From NCBI GenBank assembly GCA_029959325.1, contig JASCPF010000029.1, positions 1 through 37,965 on the forward strand: a stretch of 37,965 nt of DNA, written 5' to 3'. The notes beneath the pieces were generated by a model. It did not search any database. It was not told where the DNA came from and saw only the letters and a program-made list of their open reading frames with translations. A program made the translations under genes and the position numbers. Below are positions 32,199 to 37,965 of the stretch, in pieces; position 1 is the stretch's first letter, and each line of letters starts with the position of its first letter. This DNA is from Microbacteriaceae bacterium PS02068. Its GTDB lineage: Bacteria > Actinomycetota > Actinomycetes > Actinomycetales > Microbacteriaceae.

Positions 32199-32286
32199 GG
32201 GGTGCGGGCCCGCGGGCGTGCTGCCCGCGGATGCGGCGCCTCCCGGGGTGCAGGCCCGCGGGCGTGCTGCCCGCGGATGCGGCGCC
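32195..32286. repeat. 46-bp tandem duplication next to family 2 palindrome
   Basis: Bases 32195-32240 and 32241-32286 differ by one base. Each begins TCCCGGGGTGC and contains CCCGCGGGCGTGCTGCCCGCGG, itself partly self-complementary. With the 25-bp pair, the palindrome and a 15-bp pair (GCCCGAGCCCGAACT at 32301 and 32316) it accounts for the 329-base gap 32001-32329; I see no gene there. Confidence 0.85.
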
Positions 32287-32329
32287 TGGCGGGACGCACT
32301 GCCCGAGCCCGAACTGCCCGAGCCCGAAC

Positions 32330-33703
32330 TCACTCGCCGCGCGAGACGCGGACCATCTCGTCGCGGTCGACGACCTTGATGCGGGCCCGGCCGTGCGGCG
32401 CGCCGAGGGCGATCTCGTGCTGGTCGAGGCGGTGCCAGCCGTCGAGGTCGGTCCAGGCCACGCCGCGGGATGCCAGCAGCGCCGGAATCGCCTCGGCCGA
32501 GGGGTCTTCGGGGGTCCACCACGAGCCCTGGTCGTTGATCAGGTGACTGACCGTCTCCATGGCATCCGACTTCGTGTGACCGATGAGACCGACCGGGCCG
32601 CGCTTGATCCAGCCGGTGGCGTAGACGCCGGGCACGCGCTCGTTCGAGTCCTTCTTGAGCACCTGGCCCTCGTGATTCGGGATCACGCCGTGCTTCTTGT
32701 CGAACGGCACACCCGGCAGCGGCGACCCGAAGTAGCCGACCGCACGGTAGAGCTGCTGCACGGCGACCTCGCGCAGTTCACCCGTGCCCTCGACGCCGCC
32801 CTGACCGTCGGGTCGCGTGCGCTCGTAGACGAGCGCCGCGGTGCGGCCGGTCTCATCGGTGCGGACTTCGACCGGCTTCGCCCAGAAGTGCAGGTGCAGG
32901 CGACGGGATGCCTCGCCGCCGGCGCCGTTCACCGAAGGTCGCTGGCGCCACGACTGCAGAACGCGGTCGATGACCATGACCTGCTTGTTGCTCGCGATCG
33001 CCGCCTTGGATGCCTCGTCGTAGTCGAAGTCTTCGTCGTAGACGACCATGTCGACGTCGCGCAGCTCGCCGAGCTCACGCAGCTCGAGCGGGGTGAACTT
33101 CACCTGCGCGGGCCCCCGGCGCCCGAAGACGTGCACGTCGGTGACGGGGGATGCCTCGAGCCCCGCCTGCACGTTCGCGGGGATCTCGGTGACGAGCAGG
33201 TCTTCGGCGTGCTTCGCGAGGATGCGCGCGACATCGAGCGCGACGTTGCCGACGCCGACGACCGCGACGGATGCCGCGTCGAGCGGCCACTCGCGCGGGA
33301 AGTCGGGGTGGCCGTCGTACCAGCTGACGAAGTCGGCGGCGCCGTAGGATCCCACGGCATCGATCCCCGGGATGTCGAGGTCGGCATCGCGGATGGCGCC
33401 GGTCGAGAAGATCACCGCGTTGTAGTGCTTCTTGAGGTCGTCGAGGGTGATGTCCTCGCCGAAGCGGACGTTGCCGAAGATGCGGATGTCGCCGCGGTCG
33501 AGCACGTCGCGCAGCGCCGTGATGATCCCCTTGATGCGGGGGTGATCGGGCGCGACGCCGTAGCGCACGAGCCCGTAGGGCGCGGGAAGCTGGTCGAACA
33601 GGTCGATCGAGACGTCGAACTTGCGCTCGGCCTTCAGCAGGATGTCGGCCGCGTAGATGCCGGCCGGGCCCGCGCCGACGATGGCCAGCCTCAGCTTGGT
33701 CAT
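32330..33703 (-). CDS. fprA: Ferredoxin/flavodoxin-NADP reductase, FprA type
   Basis: A 457-residue FAD and NADP protein of the adrenodoxin-reductase-like FprA type, which moves electrons between NADPH and ferredoxin. Visible motifs are LAIVGAGPAGIYAADILL (6-23), PYGLVRYGVAPDHPRIK, VAVVGVGNVALDVARIL for NADP, GRRGPAQVKFTPLELREL, and the C-terminal VYATGWIKRGPVGLIGHTKSDA. GAAGGA precedes the ATG at 33703. It is the last gene of the DUF402-menG-polyprenyl synthase unit, 20 bases after the synthase stop, so it may support redox steps of the quinone pathway or simply share the transcript. Confidence 0.93.
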   Translation of the reverse strand: MTKLRLAIVGAGPAGIYAADILLKAERKFDVSIDLFDQLPAPYGLVRYGVAPDHPRIKGIITALRDVLDRGDIRIFGNVRFGEDITLDDLKKHYNAVIFSTGAIRDADLDIPGIDAVGSYGAADFVSWYDGHPDFPREWPLDAASVAVVGVGNVALDVARILAKHAEDLLVTEIPANVQAGLEASPVTDVHVFGRRGPAQVKFTPLELRELGELRDVDMVVYDEDFDYDEASKAAIASNKQVMVIDRVLQSWRQRPSVNGAGGEASRRLHLHFWAKPVEVRTDETGRTAALVYERTRPDGQGGVEGTGELREVAVQQLYRAVGYFGSPLPGVPFDKKHGVIPNHEGQVLKKDSNERVPGVYATGWIKRGPVGLIGHTKSDAMETVSHLINDQGSWWTPEDPSAEAIPALLASRGVAWTDLDGWHRLDQHEIALGAPHGRARIKVVDRDEMVRVSRGE

Positions 33704-33723
33704 GGTGTGTAGTTCCTTCGGTG

Positions 33724-34797
33724 CTAGCTGGAGCGGTCGACGATGACCTGCGAGAGCTTGACGAGCGCGTCGCGCACCACGCCCGACGGCAGCGGGTCGA
33801 TGGCCGCCACCGCGGCATCCGCCCATTCATAGGCCTGCCGGCGGGTGGCGTCGGTCGCGGGGTCGTCGCGCAGATGCGCGATCGCCTCGTCGAGGATCGC
33901 GGGTTCGGCGCCGTCGGCGATGCGCGCCACGCCGTCGTCGATCGTGGCCTTGAGCGCGCGCGAGGCGGGGTCTCCGGCACGACTGAGCAGCAGGTAGGGC
34001 ATGGTCGGAACGCCGGCCCGCAGGTCGGTGCCGGGCACCTTGCCGGTCTCGTTCGGGTCGGCTGACAGATCGATGACGTCGTCGAGCAGCTGGAAGGCGA
34101 CGCCGACCTTCTCGCCGTACTCGAGCACGGGCGCGCGGTACTCGGACGGGGCATCCGAGAACAGCACCCCGGCCTGGGCCGCCGAGGCGATGAGCGAACC
34201 GGTCTTGTCGGCGAGCACCTGCAGATAGAACGCGACCGGGTCATCGCCTGCCTGCGGGCCGACGGTCTCGTGCATCTGACCCAGCACGAGCCGCTCGAAC
34301 GTGTCGGCCTGAAGGCGGATCGCCCGCTCGCCGATCTGCGCCATCAGCTGGCTCGCGCGCGAGAACAGCAGGTCTCCGGTGAGGATCGCGACGTTGTTGC
34401 CCCACACGGCGTGCGCGCTCGGCACGCCTCGGCGGACGTCTGCGCCGTCCATCACGTCGTCGTGGTAGAGCGATCCGAGGTGGGTCATCTCGAGCGCGGT
34501 CGCTCCCGTGATCACGTGCTCGGTCGTGCCCTCGCCCAGTTGCGCCGTGAGCAGCGTCAGCATGGGGCGCACGCGCTTGCCGCCCGCCTCGTAGAGGTAG
34601 CGGGTCGTGGCATCCGCGAGCGTGTCGCTGACCTTCAGCTCACGTGCGAGGGTGGCTTCGACGCGATCGAGCCCGTCTTCGACGGTGGCCAGCATCTTGC
34701 GCATGCGGGGGCCCGCGAGCACGCGCTCGGTCAGGCCCAGCCCGGCCGAGAGTCGTTCGCCGGGAGCGTGGGCACCGGCGGGAAGGCTCGCAGTCAC
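33724..34797 (-). CDS. Polyprenyl diphosphate synthase (long-chain, menaquinone side chain)
   Basis: A 357-residue trans-prenyltransferase. The first Asp-rich motif is HDDVMDGAD (DDVMD 113-117) and the second QLLDDVIDLSAD near 237; GGKRVRP (72-78) binds substrate. It condenses isopentenyl diphosphate onto farnesyl or geranylgeranyl diphosphate to make the side chain of menaquinone, as in HepT/GrcC-like enzymes. It stands directly between menG and fprA, which supports menaquinone rather than another isoprenoid. The GTG at 34797 has TAGGCT six bases upstream, so it may be read from its own leaderless transcript as well as from the operon. Confidence 0.9.
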   Translation of the reverse strand: MTASLPAGAHAPGERLSAGLGLTERVLAGPRMRKMLATVEDGLDRVEATLARELKVSDTLADATTRYLYEAGGKRVRPMLTLLTAQLGEGTTEHVITGATALEMTHLGSLYHDDVMDGADVRRGVPSAHAVWGNNVAILTGDLLFSRASQLMAQIGERAIRLQADTFERLVLGQMHETVGPQAGDDPVAFYLQVLADKTGSLIASAAQAGVLFSDAPSEYRAPVLEYGEKVGVAFQLLDDVIDLSADPNETGKVPGTDLRAGVPTMPYLLLSRAGDPASRALKATIDDGVARIADGAEPAILDEAIAHLRDDPATDATRRQAYEWADAAVAAIDPLPSGVVRDALVKLSQVIVDRSS

Positions 34798-34803
34798 CCC
34801 TTC

Positions 34804-34809
34804 AGCCTA
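34804..34809 (-). promoter_or_regulatory. -10 element TAGGCT for leaderless start at 34797
   Basis: On the minus strand TAGGCT, six bases, then GTG. It lies in the 21-base gap after menG. Confidence 0.5.
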
Positions 34810-34818
34810 CCCGGGGCA

Positions 34819-35565
34819 TCAGCCTTCGGCGGCGGGGCGTGCGTGCGGCTTGATCGCCCGGTGCAGAGCGACGATGCCGAAGGTCAGGTCGCGGTGCGCG
34901 ACGCTCGTCCAGCCGGCACCGCGGATCCAGGACGACAGCGTCACCTGGTCGGGCCAGTCGCGGATCGACTCGTTCAGGTAGTCGTAGGCATCGGCGTTCG
35001 AACTCACCGTCTTCGCGACGACGGGCAGCACGCGATCGTTGTAGAAGCCGTAGAGGCCGGCGAACGCCGCGTTCTGGGGGTGCGAGAACTCGCAGATCAC
35101 GAGCTTGCCGCCGGGCGCGGTGACGCGCAGCATCTCGGCGAGCGCCTTCTTCGGGTCGTTGACGTTCCGCAGTCCGAACGAGATCGTCACCGCGTCGAAG
35201 GTGTCGTCGTCGAAGGGCAGGTCCATGGCATCCGCCTCAGCGAACGTCACGTTCGGCACGTGGCCGTGCCGGCGACGCCCCTCGGCGATCATCCCGCGCG
35301 AGAAGTCACCGGCAACGATCTCGGCGCCGCTGCGCGCGAGGCTCACCGAGCTCGCGCCCGTGCCGGCGGCGAGGTCGAGGATGCGCTGACCGGGGCGCGG
35401 TGCGACGGCGCGGGTCGTGGCGATGCGCCACAGCCGGTCGTTGCCGAGGCTGAGCACCGTGTTGGTGCGGTCGTAGCCGGCGGCGACCTCGTCGAACATG
35501 CCGCTGACGCGGGCGGGGTCTTTGCCCAGGTCTGCCTTGTGCTGTTCTGCGTGGTGCTCGGTCAC
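34819..35565 (-). CDS. menG: Demethylmenaquinone methyltransferase
   Basis: A 248-residue SAM-dependent methyltransferase of the UbiE/MenG type, the last step of menaquinone synthesis. The SAM motif [13 protein letters not shown] (61-73) and the family signatures [24 protein letters not shown] (24-47) and [21 protein letters not shown] are clear. The GTG at 35565 follows TAGGAT by six bases; that -10 includes the stop codon of the preceding DUF402 gene. The neighbours, polyprenyl synthase and isochorismate synthase, supply other steps of the same pathway. Confidence 0.95.
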   Translation of the reverse strand: MTEHHAEQHKADLGKDPARVSGMFDEVAAGYDRTNTVLSLGNDRLWRIATTRAVAPRPGQRILDLAAGTGASSVSLARSGAEIVAGDFSRGMIAEGRRRHGHVPNVTFAEADAMDLPFDDDTFDAVTISFGLRNVNDPKKALAEMLRVTAPGGKLVICEFSHPQNAAFAGLYGFYNDRVLPVVAKTVSSNADAYDYLNESIRDWPDQVTLSSWIRGAGWTSVAHRDLTFGIVALHRAIKPHARPAAEG

Positions 35566-35571
35566 CCCTCG

Positions 35572-35577
35572 ATCCTA
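35572..35577 (-). promoter_or_regulatory. -10 element TAGGAT for menG overlapping the DUF402 stop
   Basis: On the minus strand GAATAGGATCGAGGGGTG holds the DUF402 stop TAG as the first half of TAGGAT, and the menG GTG six bases on. Confidence 0.5.
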
Positions 35578-36120
35578 TTCGGGCGCGAGTCGCTCGAGCT
35601 CGGCGAGCCAGTGCGCGGCCGTGTCGTCGTCGAACGGCGCCTGCTCGCTCGTGACCTCGCGCTCGAGGTCGAGCGCGACCTGCTCGAGCCGCTCGACGAT
35701 GCCCTGCGGGTAGCCGTAGGCCACGCGGTGCTCGTCCCACTCGTCGCGGTCGTCGATCCAGATGCCGCGGCCGTCGCGGGTGCGCACGACGTCGAGGTCC
35801 ATGTCGATGCCGACGGGGGTGCCGGCGTCCCACCCGGCATCCCACGCGATGTCGATGTAGATCACGTAGCTCGCCGGCGGCGCGTTGAAGGTCGCCACGT
35901 ACTCCCCCGACGGCGCGATCAGCGTCACGTTCGGGGCCTCGGCGACCACCTCGCGGCCGGGGCGAGAGCTGCGCCACCCCGCGGGCTGCCCGACCCAGTC
36001 GCCCCAGCGATCACTGCCGAGGAAGACGCAGTCGTGCTCCCAGTGCGGCGAGCCGTTCCACTTGCGCCAGCGGAACAGCAGACGCGCGCCGGGCTCGGGG
36101 CGGAGGGGTGCGGGGTCCAT
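35575..36120 (-). CDS. DUF402 domain protein
   Basis: A 181-residue protein matching DUF402 (RLLFRWRKWNGSPHWEHDCVFLG, then GEYVATFNAPPASYVIYIDIAWDAGW and MDLDVVRTRDGRGIWIDDRDEW). Streptomyces and Staphylococcus relatives are nucleoside phosphatases or phosphodiesterase-like with a metal bound by Asp and Glu; the conserved acidic residues here are those in DxDLDV and DDRDEW. Why it leads the menaquinone operon is unknown; it may only share the transcript. ATG 36120 is seven bases after TAGGCT. Confidence 0.8.
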   Translation of the reverse strand: MDPAPLRPEPGARLLFRWRKWNGSPHWEHDCVFLGSDRWGDWVGQPAGWRSSRPGREVVAEAPNVTLIAPSGEYVATFNAPPASYVIYIDIAWDAGWDAGTPVGIDMDLDVVRTRDGRGIWIDDRDEWDEHRVAYGYPQGIVERLEQVALDLEREVTSEQAPFDDDTAAHWLAELERLAPE

Positions 36121-36127
36121 GGTCGCG

Positions 36128-36164
36128 AGCCTACGCCGAGCGCCTGTAAACCCCGGATTAGGCT
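36128..36164. promoter_or_regulatory. Divergent -10 elements for DUF402 (-) and menF (+)
   Basis: TAGGCT occurs on the minus strand (36133-36128, seven bases from the 36120 start) and on the plus strand (36159-36164, six bases from the 36171 start). A 50-base gap drives both halves of the menaquinone cluster. Confidence 0.5.
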
Positions 36165-36170
36165 GGAAAC

Positions 36171-37424
36171 GTGACGCAGCTGCGTGTGGTGACCCGCGAG
36201 ATCGCCCCCATCGGCGACCCGCTCGAGTATGCCGACCCGGCGAACCCGCTCGTCTGGACGCGCCGCGGCGCCTGGCTCGTCGGCGTCGGCGATGCCTTCA
36301 CCCTGACGAGTGCGGGCACCGAAACCGGCGAGCTCGCCGCGCGGTGGCGCGCCGTTGCGCGGGATGCCGTGGTCGATGACGCGGTCGGCGAACCCGGCTC
36401 GGGCCTCGTGGCGTTCGGGGCGCTGCCGTTCGACGCGCACTCGGCCGCGCCGGCGGTGCTCACCGTGCCGCGGCTCACGATCGGTCACCGTGACGACCGC
36501 ACCTGGGCGACGTGGGTGCTGCCGGATCCCACGGACGACGGCACCCAGCCCGACCCCGACGAACCCCGCGCGATCCCGTTCGGGCCGCACTGGTCGGCGG
36601 CCGTCGGCCCCGGGACGTTGACCCCCGAGGGGTATCAGGATGCCGTGCGCGCAGGCCTCGCCGCGATCGCCGCCGGCGAAGTCAGCAAGGTCGTGCTCGC
36701 CCGCGAGCTCGTGGGCACGGTGCCCGCCGGCGCCGACCTGCGCCGCCTCGTGCGCTCGCTCGCCTCGGGATATCCCGACACGTGGGTGTACGCCGTGGAC
36801 GGCCTGATCGGCGCGAGCCCCGAGACCCTCATCACCGTGATGGGCGGCACCGTCACGGCGCGGGTGCTCGCGGGGACGCTCGCCCGCGGCGCCGACCCCG
36901 ACACCGACCGCGACGCGGCCCTCGCCCTGGCATCCAGCGACAAAGACCTCGCCGAGCACGGCTATGCCGTCCGCAGCCTCGTCGACGCGCTCACGCCGTT
37001 CACGTCGGCGCTGGCGGCGAGCGAGCAGCCGTTCACGCTCGCGCTGCCGAACGTGTGGCACCTCGCGACCGACGTCGAGGCGGTGACGACGCGCGAGACC
37101 TCGGCGCTCGACCTCGTGCACGTGCTGCACCCCACCGCCGCTGTCGCGGGAACGCCGACGGATGCCGCGGTCGCCGCCATCGCGCGCATCGAACCGGCCG
37201 ATCGGGGCCGCTACGCCGGGCCGGTCGGCTGGATCGACGCGCACGGCGACGGCGAGTGGGCGATCGCGCTGCGCGGCGCGCAGTTCGACCTGGCCGGGGC
37301 GTCTGCGCGGGGCATCCCGTTCACGGCGCACGCGGGCGCGGGCATCGTGTCGGGCAGCGATCCCGAGGCCGAGCTGCTCGAGACGCGCGTGAAGTTCCGC
37401 CCCATCGTCGACGCGCTGGCGTAG
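36171..37424 (+). CDS. menF: Isochorismate synthase
   Basis: A 417-residue chorismate-using enzyme of the MenF/EntC/DhbC type, which makes isochorismate, the entry to menaquinone. The catalytic C-terminal domain shows KVVLARELVG, GASPETLITV, AGTLARG, SSDKDLAEHGYAV, LPNVWHLATDVEA, HPTAAVAGTPTDAA and GRYAGPVGWIDAHGDGEWAIALRG. The N-terminal ~140 residues are the variable part. The GTG at 36171 is directly downstream of TAGGCT. It is divergent from the menG operon. Salicylate or siderophore synthesis is an alternative use of isochorismate but no such gene is nearby. Confidence 0.92.
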   Translation: MTQLRVVTREIAPIGDPLEYADPANPLVWTRRGAWLVGVGDAFTLTSAGTETGELAARWRAVARDAVVDDAVGEPGSGLVAFGALPFDAHSAAPAVLTVPRLTIGHRDDRTWATWVLPDPTDDGTQPDPDEPRAIPFGPHWSAAVGPGTLTPEGYQDAVRAGLAAIAAGEVSKVVLARELVGTVPAGADLRRLVRSLASGYPDTWVYAVDGLIGASPETLITVMGGTVTARVLAGTLARGADPDTDRDAALALASSDKDLAEHGYAVRSLVDALTPFTSALAASEQPFTLALPNVWHLATDVEAVTTRETSALDLVHVLHPTAAVAGTPTDAAVAAIARIEPADRGRYAGPVGWIDAHGDGEWAIALRGAQFDLAGASARGIPFTAHAGAGIVSGSDPEAELLETRVKFRPIVDALA

Positions 37425-37487
37425 CGCGGCGGGCGGCGCCAGCGCGTCGCTACGTCGCTGCGTCGGCGCGTCGCTGCGTGCCACCGC

Positions 37488-37896
37488 GAAGTGGGCGCAA
37501 CACGCGGGATCACGAGGCACGTAGCAGCGCGTCGTGCCGACTTCTCCCCCGCGCGGCACGCGAAGTGGTCGCAACACGCGGGATGACCAGGCGCATACCC
37601 GCACGTTGCGCCAACTTCCCGCGCGCCAGGCATCCCTCCTGGGTGCACCGCGCACCACAGCGAAGTGGACGCGACACGCGAGACACGAGGCACATAGCCA
37701 CGTGTCGCGCCAACCTCCCCCGCGCGTGTTCCCGCGCCGGGCCTCGCGGGTGGGCGCGCCACAGCGAAGTGGGCGCGAAGCGCGGAATCACGGGGAACGT
37801 AGCCGCGCCATGCGCCAACTTCTCAGGCATCCGCCACGCGAAGTGGGGGCAAAGCGCGGAAAAGCCAGTCACATAGCCGCGCGTCGCGCCAACTTC
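37488..37896 (+). repeat. Family 1 palindromic array, five units
   Basis: Copies start at 37488, 37562, 37662, 37766 and 37840 (spacing 74, 100, 104, 74) and end at about 37545, 37618, 37717, 37822 and 37896. Each has left arm GAAGTGGGCGCAACACGCGG (or near it), a middle containing GATCACGAGGC...ATAGC-like sequence, and right arm GTTGCGCCAACTTC-like. The arms are imperfect inverted repeats: 17 of 21 positions match in the second copy. Orientation is the same as at 6263 and 7597. The 541 bases from 37425 hold this array, short GTCGCTGCGT repeats (37445-37480) and a repeated GCGCGAGCGGCCGC (37900, 37952); I see no gene. Confidence 0.85.
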
Positions 37897-37965
37897 CCGC
37901 GCGAGCGGCCGCCCCGCGGGGACCCGCCGCACCCACGGGCTCCACACGCCCGCGCGAGCGGCCGC

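Overview
The window is high-GC (around 70 %), densely coded DNA of an actinobacterium. The best fit is Microbacteriaceae, probably Microbacterium or a close relative. This rests on gene content (DUF2510 protein, DUF222/HNH '13E12' protein, FprA-type reductase, menaquinone genes, DUF559 proteins with AbiEi-like N termini), on start sites that often look leaderless, and on the very frequent 7-mer GGATGCC. It is an ordinary chromosomal segment with no phage, plasmid or transposase gene, but its intergenic DNA holds unusual families of palindromic repeats.

Layout. 1-3052 (+): a Tat-exported phosphoesterase and a PLP aminotransferase. 3081-6126 (-): a four-gene operon of two MaoC-type dehydratases, murB and a DUF2510 membrane protein. 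6127-8025: a DUF559 nuclease-like gene enclosed by palindromic repeat family 1 and a 14-bp minisatellite. 8026-12631 (-): a heterodimeric ABC exporter overlapping a TauE/SafE permease. 12715-14301 (+): an FAD oxidoreductase, converging on two tandem oleate hydratases (14333-18016, -). 18122-19045 (+): a DMT-type membrane protein whose stop codon lies in the loop of the terminator of an opposing tRNA pair (tRNA-Thr, tRNA-Met). 19302-22348 (-): an M23 peptidase, an inositol monophosphatase-like enzyme and a proline-rich membrane protein. 22485-23849 (+): a DUF222/HNH protein, then tRNA-Tyr (-). 24119-27316: an FBP zinc-finger protein, two GNAT acetyltransferases, YajQ and an L,D-transpeptidase lipoprotein. 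27377-29626: a VOC protein and ArsC (-), divergent from a D,D-carboxypeptidase (+). 29649-30988 (-): a small hypothetical protein and an alpha/beta hydrolase. 31059-32286: a second DUF559 gene enclosed by a different palindrome (family 2). 32330-37424: fprA, a polyprenyl diphosphate synthase, menG and DUF402 (-), divergent from menF (+). 37425-37965: a further family 1 array.

How the genes fit together. Isochorismate synthase, polyprenyl synthase and MenG supply steps of menaquinone synthesis, with FprA as a redox partner. MurB, the M23 peptidase, the L,D-transpeptidase and the D,D-carboxypeptidase act on the cell wall. The oleate hydratases and MaoC enzymes act on fatty acids.

The most interesting observation is that both DUF559 genes sit between copies of palindromic intergenic repeats, each gene with its own family, and that the repeats are accompanied by exact tandem duplications and a minisatellite. 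This resembles the layout of REP/RAYT systems but with a nuclease-like protein in place of a transposase. It is a hypothesis from arrangement only. No tool was run; all counts and alignments were made by eye.
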